DNA of 64,000 nt from Tepidibacillus decaturensis (GTDB lineage: Bacteria > Bacillota > Bacilli > Tepidibacillales > Tepidibacillaceae). Location of the stretch: positions 814,628 to 878,627 of the forward strand of contig NZ_LSKU01000001.1 in the NCBI RefSeq assembly GCF_001561915.1, in the 5' to 3' direction. The notes beneath the pieces are model-generated. The model was not told where the DNA came from and searched no databases. It was given only the letters and a program-made list of their open reading frames with translations. The translations under genes and the position numbers were made by a program. Shown here piece after piece: positions 37,588-47,820 of this stretch. Within the stretch, counting starts at the first letter, position 1. Each line of letters starts with the position of its first letter.

Positions 37588-38034
37588 ATGAAAGGAAAAA
37601 GACATCTTAAAATCCGTGAACTAATAGCTAATAAGGATATAGAGACCCAAGATGAATTAGTTGATGAGTTAAGAAATGCTGGGTTTCAAGTTACCCAAGC
37701 AACGATTTCTAGGGACATAAAAGAACTTCATTTAGTAAAAGTTCCTATAGAAGATGGGAGATATAAATACTCCTTACCTGCTGATCAACGATTTAATCCA
37801 TTACATAAGTTAAAGCGAACTCTTAGTGACAGCTTTGTTGGGATTGATTCCACTGAAAACCTGATCATATTGAAAACGCTTCCTGGTAATGCTAATGCAC
37901 TAGGAGCGTTAATTGACCATTTACAATGGAATGAAATCATGGGAACAATTTGTGGAGATGATACCTGTCTAATTATTTGTCGCACTAAAGAAAATGCAAA
38001 GGAAATTTCAAAAAAATTCTTAGAAATGTTATAA
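37588..38034 (+). CDS. argR: arginine repressor
   Basis: This is a 148-aa ArgR/AhrC protein. The N-terminal winged helix is [20 protein letters not shown], then [18 protein letters not shown]. The C-terminal oligomerisation and arginine-binding domain has [18 protein letters not shown] and [14 protein letters not shown]. It represses arginine synthesis and activates catabolism when arginine is bound. It is placed before recN as in B. subtilis. Confidence 0.96.
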   Translation: MKGKRHLKIRELIANKDIETQDELVDELRNAGFQVTQATISRDIKELHLVKVPIEDGRYKYSLPADQRFNPLHKLKRTLSDSFVGIDSTENLIILKTLPGNANALGALIDHLQWNEIMGTICGDDTCLIICRTKENAKEISKKFLEML

Positions 38035-38070
38035 AGCCAATATCAGATTAAGACAAAGTGGTGAAATGAA

Positions 38071-39801
38071 ATGTTAGTAGAATTAGCGATTCGCCAATTT
38101 GCAATTATTAAAGAGTTGAGAATTAATTTTAAAAAGGGACTCAACATTTTAACTGGGGAAACAGGTGCAGGTAAATCAATCATTATCGATGCGATACAAC
38201 TTATAATTGGGGGAAGAGGATCCGTTGATTTTATTCGTAATCAAGCTGAAAAAGCTGAAATAGAAGCTTTATTCGATTTACCTGATCAACATCCTGTATT
38301 TCAGATTCTAAGTTCTTTAGGTATTGAACTACCTCAAGATGGTATGCTTTTGATTAGAAGAGAACTGTTACAAAATGGAAAAAGTATATGTCGAATCAAT
38401 GGGCAGTTAGTGACATTGGGTATGTTAAAAGAAGTTGGGCAGTGGTTAATCCAACTTCATTCACAACATCAAAACCAGAGCTTATTTTTTCAGGATAAAC
38501 AATTGGCTTTGTTGGATGCATACGGTGAATTAAGTCTAGACAAGACTAAAAAAGAATTTAGGCATTTATTTGATCAATATGATACCCTAAGGAAAGAGGA
38601 AAAACTCTTACTTGAAAATGAAAAGGAATTAGTTCAACGTTACGATTTATTAAAATACCAATTGAATGAAATTATTACTGCTGAATTACAACCTGGAGAG
38701 GATCAAGAACTCATTCAGAAAAGGGATCAAATTAGATATTCAGAAAAAATCGTAAAGGGGATTGGTCATTCTTATAAAATTCTTTCCAAAGAAAATGGTG
38801 TTATTGATTTATTATCACATACACTTAGCATACTTGATCAAATTACGCAGTACGATACAAAGATTAAAGAATACTATAATCAGCTTATGAACTCTTATTA
38901 TCAAATTGATGATATAAGTGCTCAACTTAATCAAATGTTATATCAGATGGATTTTGAACCGAACCAGCTTAACCAAATTGAAGAACGTTTATCGGTTATT
39001 CACCATTTAAGACGGAAATACGGTGAATCTGTTGATGCTATCTTAGAATATGCCGCCTCTATTGAGGATGAAATCGACGTGATTGAAAATAGGGATCAAC
39101 ACCTTCAACATATACAACAAAAATTAAAAGATATTACACATGATTTAATTCTTGAGGCTACTGAGTTATCTAATCAAAGGAAAAAATTAGCTAAAGAACT
39201 AAGTCAAAAAATTGAATACGAATTGCGTGATCTTGAAATGAAAAATGCAATTTTTAATATTGACATTTATTATAAAGAAGATACAGATGGTATTGATATA
39301 AATGGAAAAAAGCTACATATAAACCATTTAGGTATTGATAAAGTTAATTTTCTTATCGCTACTAACCCAGGAGAACCATTAAAAGCCATTCAAAAAATTG
39401 CCTCTGGTGGGGAATTATCTAGAATCATGCTAGCGATTCAAACCATTTTGGCAAATAATGATGAAGTAGAAACCATTATCTATGATGAAATTGACGCTGG
39501 TGTAAGTGGTCGTGCAGCACAAGCGATTGCAGAAAAATTAGCGTTAGTTGCAAAGAATAAGCAAATTTTTGTTATTACCCATTTACCACAAGTTGCTTCT
39601 ATGGCTGACCATCATTATTTGATTCGAAAACATATAAAGGATCAGACTACTACTACAGAAGTAACAGTTCTTAACCATCAACAAAAAGTGGATGAAATTT
39701 CTCGTATGCTTAGTGGTGTAGAAATGACAGAATTAACAAAGAAACATGCTACAGAAATGCTTGAAAAAGCTTCATCCTTTAAAAAAACAAAAATAAATTG
39801 A
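38071..39801 (+). CDS. recN: DNA repair protein RecN
   Basis: This is a 576-aa SMC-like ATPase acting early at double-strand breaks. The Walker A is NILTGETGAGKSIIIDAI. A long coiled-coil region spans about residues 160-370. The C-terminal signature and Walker B are IASGGELSRIMLAIQ and TIIYDEIDAGVSGRAA. It follows argR closely and ends at a terminator. Confidence 0.97.
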   Translation: MLVELAIRQFAIIKELRINFKKGLNILTGETGAGKSIIIDAIQLIIGGRGSVDFIRNQAEKAEIEALFDLPDQHPVFQILSSLGIELPQDGMLLIRRELLQNGKSICRINGQLVTLGMLKEVGQWLIQLHSQHQNQSLFFQDKQLALLDAYGELSLDKTKKEFRHLFDQYDTLRKEEKLLLENEKELVQRYDLLKYQLNEIITAELQPGEDQELIQKRDQIRYSEKIVKGIGHSYKILSKENGVIDLLSHTLSILDQITQYDTKIKEYYNQLMNSYYQIDDISAQLNQMLYQMDFEPNQLNQIEERLSVIHHLRRKYGESVDAILEYAASIEDEIDVIENRDQHLQHIQQKLKDITHDLILEATELSNQRKKLAKELSQKIEYELRDLEMKNAIFNIDIYYKEDTDGIDINGKKLHINHLGIDKVNFLIATNPGEPLKAIQKIASGGELSRIMLAIQTILANNDEVETIIYDEIDAGVSGRAAQAIAEKLALVAKNKQIFVITHLPQVASMADHHYLIRKHIKDQTTTTEVTVLNHQQKVDEISRMLSGVEMTELTKKHATEMLEKASSFKKTKIN

Positions 39802-39808
39802 GCTAGGG

Positions 39809-39842
39809 GAAAGCTGTCTTTTATGGTGGCTTTCTTTTTTTT
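39809..39842 (+). terminator. terminator after recN
   Basis: GAAAGC pairs with GCTTTC around a 14-nt loop and is followed by T8 at 39835-39842. Confidence 0.65.
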
Positions 39843-39857
39843 CATTATTAATTGTGA

Positions 39858-39908
39858 CCCCACAAAGTAATCGGAATACGCTTCGAAGGAGATCGTCACT
39901 TTTGTGGG
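39858..39908. repeat. inverted repeat in the recN-spoIVB gap
   Basis: CCCACAAAGT at the left pairs with ACTTTTGTGGG at the right (one bulged base), flanking the 8-bp palindrome CTTCGAAG. There is no T tail, so it is not a standard terminator. The rest of the 226-bp gap holds two copies of GTGTACAG about 18 bp apart (near 39975 and 39993), and GGAATA / GGAATGATT at 39907 and 39930, which is a poor SigF/SigG-like promoter match. Confidence 0.45.
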
Positions 39909-40027
39909 AATAATATCTTTACCGCTAAAGGAATGATTTAGATGTTTAAATCAATTTGAGAAAGGATACCTTAAGTGTACAGAGAAATTGGAGGTGTACA
40001 GGTAGGTGGCCTAGGAGAGTGATGTGA

Positions 40028-41341
40028 TTGTCCCTTAATAAGCGCAAATGGTTTGGGTTATTTGTTGCAACATTGATTGTTGTTTTCTCTTTTACTTCAT
40101 CCTTTCAGTCCTTTGTCAATTTTCCTAAAGAAATTCGCATGTTTGAATCTGCAATTAAACAATTAAAATTAGCTTTTCCTCTTTCAGTAATAGTAAGTTC
40201 AAGTAATCCTGAGATTTTAGAAGTAAATGGTCATCAAGATGAATTTAAGGCAAATTTAAGTTATCCTTTAACAGTAAAGCCAAAGAAAGACGGAAACACA
40301 AAAGTTTCAGTTAAATTATTTGGGGTTATTCCTTTTAAATCACTTGATGTAAATGTGATGAAGGATATTAAAGTAATACCTGGTGGACAAACCATTGGCG
40401 TCAAATTAAAATCCGCTGGTATTATGGTTGTTGGGCACCATGTTATTCAACAAGAGAATGGTGTCACTGTGTCTCCTGCAGAAAAGGCAGGTATTCGAGC
40501 AGGGGATTTAATTATTAAAATCGGAAATAAAAAGATAAAAGATGTCACAGAAGTGGCTGAAATCGTAAACAAAATGGGGAAAAAGAAAGAAGAAATTGTA
40601 CTGGATATCGTGAGAAATAGGGAGAAAATAAAAGTAAAAGTAAACCCATTATATGACAAAAAGGCTCAGCTTTATCGTCTAGGTTTATATATACGTGATT
40701 CAGCTGCCGGAGTTGGTACATTAACTTTTTATGACCCTGTAAACCATAATTATGGCGCACTGGGGCATGTGATCACGGATATGGATACTCAAGAACCAAT
40801 CATTGTTGGCGATGGTCAAATTTTATATTCAAACGTAACTTCGATTGATAAGGGGATAAGTGGAAAACCTGGCGAAAAAAGAGCCATATTTGTAGATGAA
40901 GATCATGTAATTGGAAACATTAGTAAAAATACGCCATTCGGTATTTTTGGGAAGATGGATCAACAGCCGATCAATGGTGTTATCAACCAATCAATTCCAA
41001 TTGCATTTCCTGAAGAGGTAAAAGAAGGACCAGCTGAAATCTTAACGGTGATTGAAGGCCAGAAAGTAGAAAAATTTAAGATTGAGATAGTTAATGTAGT
41101 TCCCCAAAAATATCCCGCAACTAAAGGGATGATTATCAAAGTCACGGATCCAAAATTATTAGAAAAAACAGGTGGTATTGTCCAAGGAATGAGTGGAAGT
41201 CCAATCATTCAAGATGGCAAACTTGTTGGGGCAGTTACTCACGTCTTTGTTAATGACCCAACATCTGGGTATGGTTCCTTTATCGAATGGATGATTAGAG
41301 ATGCAGGGATGTTAGATGATGAAAAACTCAAGGCAAGCTAA
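40028..41341 (+). CDS. spoIVB: SpoIVB peptidase
   Basis: This is a forespore-secreted serine peptidase (family S55) that triggers pro-sigma-K processing by cleaving SpoIVFA. The 437 aa comprise an N-terminal membrane anchor (GLFVATLIVVFSFTSSFQSF), a PDZ domain (about 145-200; AGIRAGDLIIKIGNKKIKDV) and a catalytic domain. The catalytic His is in NHNYGALGHVITD and the nucleophile Ser is in GIVQGMSGSPIIQDGKLVGA. The TTG start at 40028 follows AGGAGAG. It lies between recN and spo0A as in Bacillus. Confidence 0.95.
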   Translation: MSLNKRKWFGLFVATLIVVFSFTSSFQSFVNFPKEIRMFESAIKQLKLAFPLSVIVSSSNPEILEVNGHQDEFKANLSYPLTVKPKKDGNTKVSVKLFGVIPFKSLDVNVMKDIKVIPGGQTIGVKLKSAGIMVVGHHVIQQENGVTVSPAEKAGIRAGDLIIKIGNKKIKDVTEVAEIVNKMGKKKEEIVLDIVRNREKIKVKVNPLYDKKAQLYRLGLYIRDSAAGVGTLTFYDPVNHNYGALGHVITDMDTQEPIIVGDGQILYSNVTSIDKGISGKPGEKRAIFVDEDHVIGNISKNTPFGIFGKMDQQPINGVINQSIPIAFPEEVKEGPAEILTVIEGQKVEKFKIEIVNVVPQKYPATKGMIIKVTDPKLLEKTGGIVQGMSGSPIIQDGKLVGAVTHVFVNDPTSGYGSFIEWMIRDAGMLDDEKLKAS

Positions 41342-41426
41342 GCCTTGGGTTTTTCTCCGTTAATAAAAAATAAGTGAAAAGTGGAGAATACGGGCGTAAT
41401 ACGGAAAAAAATGCTGAAAAAGTTTT

Positions 41427-41461
41427 TTCGACAAGAAGGAAAAAAGTTCTAGATGTCGAAT
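41427..41461 (+). promoter_or_regulatory. spo0A SigH promoter with two 0A boxes
   Basis: A consensus 0A box, TGTCGAA, lies at 41454-41460, and its exact inverse, TTCGACA, at 41427-41433. Between and over them is a SigH-type promoter: GAAGGAAAA at 41435-41443 and GTCGAAT at 41455-41461 with 11 bp between. The downstream 0A box overlaps the -10 element. This matches feedback control of spo0A by phosphorylated Spo0A. Confidence 0.75.
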
Positions 41462-41520
41462 AATTTTTAACAGAAATAAAAAATGGAAAAGTTTAGGGCG
41501 AGGCTGAAGGAGGAAAAAAC

Positions 41521-42312
41521 TTGTCAAAAATTAAAATTTTAATTGCAGATGATAACAAAGAATTTGTAGATTTGTTAAAAGAATTTATGCTAGCCCAGTC
41601 AGATATTGAAGTGATAGGGGTAGCATATAATGGGAATGAGGTTTTAAAAATATTAGAACGTGAAACCCCCGATGTTATGATTTTAGACATTATTATGCCT
41701 CATTTGGACGGACTTGGGGTTTTAGAAAAAATGAAAGAAATTCATTTTTCAAAGCCGCCAAAAATCATTATGCTCACCGCTTTTGGCCAAGAAAATATTA
41801 CACAGCGAGCTGTTGAATTGGGAGCATCTTATTACATACTAAAACCATTTGATATGGATGTATTAACAAATCGTATTAGGCAGGTTGTTAGTAACAAAAT
41901 TGTCACTCCTCCAACTAAATTAACAACTAATCAAATGATTACTGTTCCTGTAAAAACCAAAAATTTGGATGCCAATATTACGAATATAATCCATGAAATT
42001 GGGGTGCCTGCCCATATTAAAGGCTATATGTATTTACGTGAAGCAATTACTATGGTTTATAACGATGTTGAAATTCTTGGCTCGATAACAAAAGTCTTAT
42101 ATCCAAAAATTGCAGAAAAGTTTAACACAACACCTAGTCGTGTCGAGCGTGCCATTCGCCATGCTATTGAAGTGGCTTGGAGTAGAGGAAATGTAGATGC
42201 TATTAAGAACTTATTTGGTTATACCGTGAATATTAGTAAAGCAAAGCCGACGAACTCAGAGTTCATCGCCATGGTGGCAGACAAGTTAAGAATTGAAAGT
42301 AAAGTAGGATAA
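41521..42312 (+). CDS. spo0A: sporulation master regulator Spo0A
   Basis: This is a 263-aa response regulator that receives phosphate from Spo0B and commits the cell to sporulation. The receiver domain has the acidic pocket IADDNK and the phosphorylated Asp56 in [12 protein letters not shown]. The effector domain contains [18 protein letters not shown], the conserved DNA-recognition region that reads TGTCGAA. The TTG start follows GGAGGAAAAAAC. It is monocistronic, with a SigH promoter upstream and a terminator downstream. Confidence 0.98.
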   Translation: MSKIKILIADDNKEFVDLLKEFMLAQSDIEVIGVAYNGNEVLKILERETPDVMILDIIMPHLDGLGVLEKMKEIHFSKPPKIIMLTAFGQENITQRAVELGASYYILKPFDMDVLTNRIRQVVSNKIVTPPTKLTTNQMITVPVKTKNLDANITNIIHEIGVPAHIKGYMYLREAITMVYNDVEILGSITKVLYPKIAEKFNTTPSRVERAIRHAIEVAWSRGNVDAIKNLFGYTVNISKAKPTNSEFIAMVADKLRIESKVG

Positions 42313-42332
42313 AATAACAATATCTAAATTAT

Positions 42333-42360
42333 GCAAAACCCTTGTGGTTTTGCTTTTTTT
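42333..42360 (+). terminator. terminator after spo0A
   Basis: GCAAAACC pairs with GGTTTTGC around a 5-nt loop and is followed by T7. Confidence 0.85.
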
Positions 42361-42430
42361 GTTTCCATAGAATGGCATTTAATATTATGCAAATACTATA
42401 AAAGAGCTAAAAAGTAAGGGAATGATTTTG

Positions 42431-43590
42431 ATGATATTTACTAAAACTAATAAAACAATGAAAAGTACCTATATTGTGGATAAAAAAACAAAACACTTAT
42501 TAACTCGTATCAAACCCAATCAAATTGCAGTCGTTCGTCATTCGGATATTGATGAGATTGCGGCATCTGGTTTTATTGAAAAAAAGTAAAAGCAATTATT
42601 AATTTTTCTCAAACGATGACAGGTAGATATCCTACATTAGGGTTAAAAACATTATTAGAAGCAAAAATACCTGTTTTTGATGTTTTAAAAGGTTATCATA
42701 TATTTGAACAATTACATGATGAAAATGAAGTTGAAATTAATTTTGATGAAAATATAGCATTTTTTTATTCAATTTGGAAATCGCAAATGGAAGTAGCAAT
42801 TCAAGAGTGGACTTTTGATAAGTGGAAACAGATTTATAGAGTCGCGACAGAGAATATTGAACAAGAATTGAACAATTTCATCGATAATACCTTAGAATAC
42901 GCATCAAGAGAAAAAGATTTTGTTTTAAAACCGTTAAAAATTCCACCTCTAAAAACAAAATTTAAAGGTAAACATGCTGTTGTTGTTGTAAGAGGAAAAC
43001 ATTACCGAGAAGATTTGGCAGCCATTCGCTCCTATATTGAAGATTATCATCCGATTTTAGTTGGTGTAGATGGTGGTGCAGATGCTTTAATGGAGCATGG
43101 TTTAATCCCTCAGGTGATTCTAGGGGATATGGATAGTGTGTCGGATGAAGCTCTAAAATCAGGCGCTGAAATTATAGTCCACGCTTACCCAGATGGCAGG
43201 GCGCCAGGGATAACAAGGGTTAAAGAATTGGGGCTTGAGGCTAAGGTGATTCCCTCATTAGGGACCAGTGAAGATGTGGCGATGTTATTAGCATATGAAC
43301 AACAAGCGGAAATCATTGTGGCACTAGGCGCCCATTCCCATATGATTGATTTCTTAGAAAAAGGAAGAAAGGGAATGGCTAGCACAGTATTGGTTCGAAT
43401 GAAAATTGGCACCAAGTTGGTGGATGCAAAAGGTGTTAGTCAGCTGTATCATCCAAGTACACAATGGAAATCAATTAGTTTAATCGGAATTGCGGCAATT
43501 ACCCCAATCTTAGCGATTAGCTTAATCAATCAAGATATGGTAAGACTTTTAGAAATGATGTGGCTCAATATAAAAATGCTTTTTACGTAG
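42431..43590 (+). CDS. steA: SteA-like cytokinetic protein, frameshifted in this sequence
   Basis: This is a protein of about 386 aa resembling SteA, a division-linked protein with a thiamin pyrophosphokinase-like fold and a C-terminal membrane helix (ISLIGIAAITPILAISLI). Recognisable blocks are LVGVDGGADALMEHGLIPQV, ILGDMDSVSD and LGTSEDVAMLLAY. The 5' part (42431-42589) is short. It breaks at an A7 run (42579-42585), and one more A gives IEKKVKAIINFSQTMTGRYP. The next gene encodes the SteB/MctB-type partner, as in actinobacteria, where steA also follows recN. Confidence 0.82.
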
Positions 43591-43599
43591 GTGAAACTA

Positions 43600-44250
43600 T
43601 TGATTACCAACAAATATTACATTACAACGATCATTGCAATTTTTTTATCTTTAAGTTTGGGAATTTTAATTGGAGGAACATTAGGCCAACAATGGATTAA
43701 TAACAACCAACAAAAACTGGTTTCCTATTTTAAAGCAAAGTCAGAAGAACTACAAAAAACCAATCAAGATTTAGAGAAAAAAAATGATGAATTACTGTCC
43801 TCATATCAGTCCTTAAAAGATGATTTTCAAATTCTTTTCACCAAAAGCATTACTCATACAATTGATGGTCGCAAACTCTTATGGATTAACTCAACGAATG
43901 AAGATTTTGAACCGATAAAACGATCAATTAAAATCGCTGGGGGAATTATTTATGAATTAGATCATGAGATTAGTACTGTTGTGATGAAGGGGTCATCTTT
44001 TTCAATGAATGCCTCTAAACAGTACGACGCGATTATATTTGTTCCAGAGAATAATGAGCAATTAAAGGAAAGCCAACAACTAGCTCAATATGGAATTCCA
44101 GTCATTTATATGGCCAATCAATCAAATGAGTGGATTGAAAAATTGGATTTAGAAGCAGAAGTTTATGAACAGAAGATCAATATCGAATCATTTAATGACC
44201 AGTATCAGTTTATTACTTTTCTTAAAAACTTGTTTGAGGAGAAATCTTAA
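43600..44250 (+). CDS. steB: SteB/MctB-type (DUF3186) membrane-anchored protein
   Basis: This is a protein of about 216 aa with one N-terminal membrane helix (YITTIIAIFLSLSLGILIGG), a coiled coil at about 35-75 (KSEELQKTNQDLEKKNDELL) and an extracytoplasmic domain. The family is often annotated as a copper transporter from mycobacterial MctB, but beside steA the SteB role in cell division or wall assembly is more likely. A TTG at 43600 follows AGGTGA. The GTG at 43591 directly follows the steA stop and is the alternative. It overlaps the next gene by one base. Confidence 0.78.
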   Translation: MITNKYYITTIIAIFLSLSLGILIGGTLGQQWINNNQQKLVSYFKAKSEELQKTNQDLEKKNDELLSSYQSLKDDFQILFTKSITHTIDGRKLLWINSTNEDFEPIKRSIKIAGGIIYELDHEISTVVMKGSSFSMNASKQYDAIIFVPENNEQLKESQQLAQYGIPVIYMANQSNEWIEKLDLEAEVYEQKINIESFNDQYQFITFLKNLFEEKS

Positions 44251-44942
44251 TGACTCAACCCAAGATTTCGATTATTGTTCCAGCGTTTAATGAAGAAAAA
44301 TATATCGAAAGTACGATTCAGGCGATTCGTAAGTGGACCTATGATAAAGAAATTATTATAGTTGATGATGGAAGTACTGATAAGACGAAAGAGATTTTAA
44401 TGAAAATAGCTTCAGATTCAGTGATAAAGCCAATTTTTCTTAAACTAAACCAAGGAAAAGGACAGGCTCTAAAGGCAGGTATTAAACAAGCTGAAGGAGA
44501 AGTGATTATGTTTTTAGATGCTGACCTTGGTGATTCCGCAAAGGATGCTGATCGTTTGCTTGATCCAATTTTTAAGAATGATGCAGATATGACCATTGCT
44601 ATTCTTCCGCGATCAAGTATGAAGGCAGGTTTTGGTCTAGTTAAAAAATTAGCTAGGAGTGGAATCTATTTCATGACAGGTTATCAACCTATTGCCCCAT
44701 TATCTGGTCAAAGGGCAATGAAAAGAAAAGTAATCGATCAAATCACAGAATTAGTTAGTGGTTTTGGAATAGAAGTAGGTTTAACCATTGATGTACTTAG
44801 AATGGGGTTTAAAATAAAAGAAGTTGAAGTAGCTCTTTACCATCGAGAAACGGGCAGGGATTTAAAAGGGTTTATTCATAGGGGGAAAGAATTTATTGCG
44901 GTGGCAAAAGCTTTATTTATTAAGTGGAGGCAGCAACGATGA
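44250..44942 (+). CDS. family 2 glycosyltransferase
   Basis: This is a 230-aa GT2 enzyme with the GT-A fold: ISIIVPAFNEEKYIESTIQA, IIIVDDGSTDKTKEIL and the metal-binding DADLGD (FLDADLGDSAKDADR). It lacks membrane helices. It resembles polyprenyl-phosphate hexosyltransferases or glucosyl-phosphoglycerate-type enzymes, but the donor and acceptor cannot be read from the sequence. It is translationally coupled to steB (one-base overlap) and to the next membrane transferase. Confidence 0.82.
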   Translation: MTQPKISIIVPAFNEEKYIESTIQAIRKWTYDKEIIIVDDGSTDKTKEILMKIASDSVIKPIFLKLNQGKGQALKAGIKQAEGEVIMFLDADLGDSAKDADRLLDPIFKNDADMTIAILPRSSMKAGFGLVKKLARSGIYFMTGYQPIAPLSGQRAMKRKVIDQITELVSGFGIEVGLTIDVLRMGFKIKEVEVALYHRETGRDLKGFIHRGKEFIAVAKALFIKWRQQR

Positions 44943-45730
44943 TTATAATATTTGTTACTTTTTTTGTGACGTTCGTATTCTTTCCGTTTTATCAAAGATT
45001 TTTAATAAGGTTTGGTAGCTTAAGATTTAATTTTCAAAAACAAATAATTCCTGTTAGTTTTGGAGGCTTTATTTTTTTGATCGAGTCGATCATCATTTAT
45101 TTATTTCAATTAAACGAAAATAGGTATATATGGATTTCATTGTTAATTATAACTCTTATAGGTACATATGATGATTTATTTGGTGATACTAAAGTAAAAG
45201 GACTACGAGGACATATAAAGGCTTTCTTTCATGGGAAGATCACTTCTGGATTTTTAAAAGCAGCTATAGGAGGGCTGATCGCTTTATTTCTAGCTATCTA
45301 TATCGGTGATTCAAACTTAGTTAAAGTAACGAACTTTTTACTTATATTATTTATGATCAATACGATTAATTTGTTTGACCTTCGCCCAGGGAGAGCGCTT
45401 AAGGTTTTTTTATTTTATTTTTTTGTTAAGCATATCTAGCACTTTTTTATCTAAAAATCAGTTAGGTTTAGTGGTTTTTACAATATTAACAATAGTGTTC
45501 TTTCAAGATGTTCATGCTAAAATAATGTTAGGTGATAGTGGAGCCAATCTAATCGGTTTACACCTTGGGATTTGGTATAGTATGTATTTCTCAATGAGTG
45601 GAAAATGGATAATGATTCTTTTTTAATTGGCTTACATATCTACACAGAACGCTATTCGCTTTCTCGATTAATAGAAAATAATAAAATCTTAAAAAGGATA
45701 GATTTATGGGGCCGTCGGGGTACGGTATAG
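44939..45730 (+). CDS. MraY/WecA-like membrane glycosyltransferase, three frameshifts in this sequence
   Basis: This is a polyprenyl-phosphate N-acetylhexosamine-1-phosphate transferase-like membrane protein of about 264 aa. Signature blocks are [19 protein letters not shown] (the DD pair), [15 protein letters not shown] and [13 protein letters not shown]. Frame is lost at T7 (45405-45411), T7 (45418-45424) and T6 (45619-45624). Adding one T to each gives a continuous product ending [20 protein letters not shown] and GRRGTV. The ATG at 44939 follows GGAGG. It may transfer a sugar phosphate to a lipid carrier for the adjacent GT2. Three lesions make true loss possible. Confidence 0.7.
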
Positions 45731-45743
45731 AGGATGTGGGGAA

Positions 45744-47807
45744 ATGAAGGTAAGAAAAGTTTTAATTATAGGTGCTGGTAATGGTGGGAGCTCCCTGCTT
45801 AAGGCTTTACAAGGAATGGAAAAACTTAAAATTGTGGCTATCGTTGATCAGAATCTTTTAGCACCAGGGATTCAATTAGCAAAAGAATTAGGAATTGAGG
45901 TTTCATTAGAATTTTATTCTTTTTTAAATGAGAATATAGATGTCATTTTTGATGCGACAGGAGATGTACGTGTATTTGAGGAGCTTCAGAATCATAAACC
46001 AGAGCACACTGTTATCATTCCTGGAACCATCGCTAATATTATTATGAGCTTAATTGAAGAGAAGGAAAGTTTAATACAGGAATTAACGCGGCAACAAAGG
46101 GAACTAGATGTGATTCTTAATTCAACCCATGACGCCATGATTGCAGTCAATAAAGACGGAAGAATTACACTATTTAATCGAGCGGCTGAACTTCTATTAG
46201 ACAAAAAATCTTCGTCTATTTTGGGTACGTTAGCACAAGTCTCTATTCCAAATACTAGGCTACACTTGGTTTTACAAACAGGGAAACCAGAATTAAATCA
46301 AGAACAACAATTGGATAATAATAAAAAAATTGTGACCAACCGAGTGCCGATGATTAATGCAGATGGAGAGATTATAGGTGCTGTAGCAGTATTTAGAGAT
46401 ATAAGTGAAGTATCTAACTTATCAGAACAAGTCTCCGATTTAAAATCGATACAAAGCATGCTTGAAGCGATTATCAATTCTTCTGAGGATGCCATATCTG
46501 TTGTCGATCATGAGGGAAAAGGATTGATGATTAATCCGGCATACACAAGACTAACAGGTCTAACAGCAGAAGAAGTGATCAATAAACCAGCTGATGTGGA
46601 TATTTCTGAAGGAGAAAGCATGCATATGCAAGTATTGCGTACGAAAAAACCAGTGCGTGGCGTTCATTTAAAAGTTGGTCCCAAACGTAGAGATGTTGTT
46701 GTCAATGTTGCACCTATTCTTGTGGATGGACAATTAAAAGGTAGTGTAGGAATCATTCATGACACGTCAGAAATCAAAAAGCTAACAGAAGAACTTGAAA
46801 AGGCAAGAAGAATTATTCGTACGTTAGAAGCTAAATATACCTTTGATGACATTGTAGGCAGTAGTGAAGAAATGAGATTAGCTATAGAGACAGCTAAAAA
46901 AGCAGCGTTAACCCATGCAACAGTATTAGTTAGAGGAGAATCAGGAACTGGAAAAGAACTCTTTGCCCATGCAATTCATAATGCCAGTGATCGTAAATAT
47001 AACCAATTTGTAAGAGTGAATTGTGCAGCCATTTCTGATTCATTGCTAGAGAGTGAATTATTCGGCTACGAAGAAGGAGCCTTTACTGGTGCTCGAAAAG
47101 GTGGAAAAAAAGGTTTTTTTGAAGTAGCTAGCGGTGGAACGATTTTTCTTGATGAGATTGGTGAATTAGAATTAAACACCCAAGCCAAATTACTGCGAGT
47201 CCTACAAGAAAAGGAAATTGTTAGAGTAGGTGGCACAAAGCCAATACCTATTGATGTTAGAGTGATTGCAGCGACAAATGTAAATTTGGAAAAAGCAATA
47301 CGGAATGGGAAATTCCGTGAAGATTTATATTATCGTCTAAATGTTCTTCCGATTATGATTCCATCTCTAAGGGATCGGAAGTCGGACATTCCTTTATTAG
47401 TAAGTTATTTAATTAAAAAGTTAAATATTGAATACGGGAGAAAAGTGGAAGGGATAGCAGAAGAAGTCCAGCATATTTTCCTTGAATATGCTTGGCCAGG
47501 AAATGTTCGGGAACTAGAGAATGTTATTGGCCGTGCGATTATGAATATGACTTTTAACGAAACGTTTATTCAAATAGAACACTTACCTTCTTTAGGAAAG
47601 AGTATTGTTCCTTCCAATTACGAAAAGGTCACAACCGTTCCTTTGGAAGATCATATTCTTCCATTAAGTGACATGATTTCTAAGATGGAAAAAATGTATT
47701 TAAAACATGTTCTTAAGAAAGTAGATGGAAATAAGACGAAAGCAGCCCATTTTCTAGGAATCTCGATCAGAAACTTATATTATAAATTGGAAAAATACGG
47801 ATTATAA
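45744..47807 (+). CDS. bkdR: sigma-54-dependent activator BkdR
   Basis: This is a 687-aa enhancer-binding protein that activates sigma-54 transcription of the branched-chain keto-acid operon downstream. Domains: Rossmann-like N-terminus ([17 protein letters not shown], 4-110), PAS (about 115-220), PAS (about 235-345), an AAA+ core with [15 protein letters not shown] and [11 protein letters not shown], the sigma-54 contact GAFTGA, and a Fis-type HTH ([20 protein letters not shown]). The Rossmann domain and PAS domains are candidate metabolite sensors. It is followed by a long inverted repeat, a cre site and a sigma-54 promoter. Confidence 0.92.
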   Translation: MKVRKVLIIGAGNGGSSLLKALQGMEKLKIVAIVDQNLLAPGIQLAKELGIEVSLEFYSFLNENIDVIFDATGDVRVFEELQNHKPEHTVIIPGTIANIIMSLIEEKESLIQELTRQQRELDVILNSTHDAMIAVNKDGRITLFNRAAELLLDKKSSSILGTLAQVSIPNTRLHLVLQTGKPELNQEQQLDNNKKIVTNRVPMINADGEIIGAVAVFRDISEVSNLSEQVSDLKSIQSMLEAIINSSEDAISVVDHEGKGLMINPAYTRLTGLTAEEVINKPADVDISEGESMHMQVLRTKKPVRGVHLKVGPKRRDVVVNVAPILVDGQLKGSVGIIHDTSEIKKLTEELEKARRIIRTLEAKYTFDDIVGSSEEMRLAIETAKKAALTHATVLVRGESGTGKELFAHAIHNASDRKYNQFVRVNCAAISDSLLESELFGYEEGAFTGARKGGKKGFFEVASGGTIFLDEIGELELNTQAKLLRVLQEKEIVRVGGTKPIPIDVRVIAATNVNLEKAIRNGKFREDLYYRLNVLPIMIPSLRDRKSDIPLLVSYLIKKLNIEYGRKVEGIAEEVQHIFLEYAWPGNVRELENVIGRAIMNMTFNETFIQIEHLPSLGKSIVPSNYEKVTTVPLEDHILPLSDMISKMEKMYLKHVLKKVDGNKTKAAHFLGISIRNLYYKLEKYGL

Positions 47808-47820
47808 CGAATAATCATGA

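Noticed and set aside
43600-44250. Copper transporter annotation for the gene after steA
   Set aside because: The family name comes from MctB. The context beside steA and the lack of visible metal-binding residues favour a SteB-type protein.
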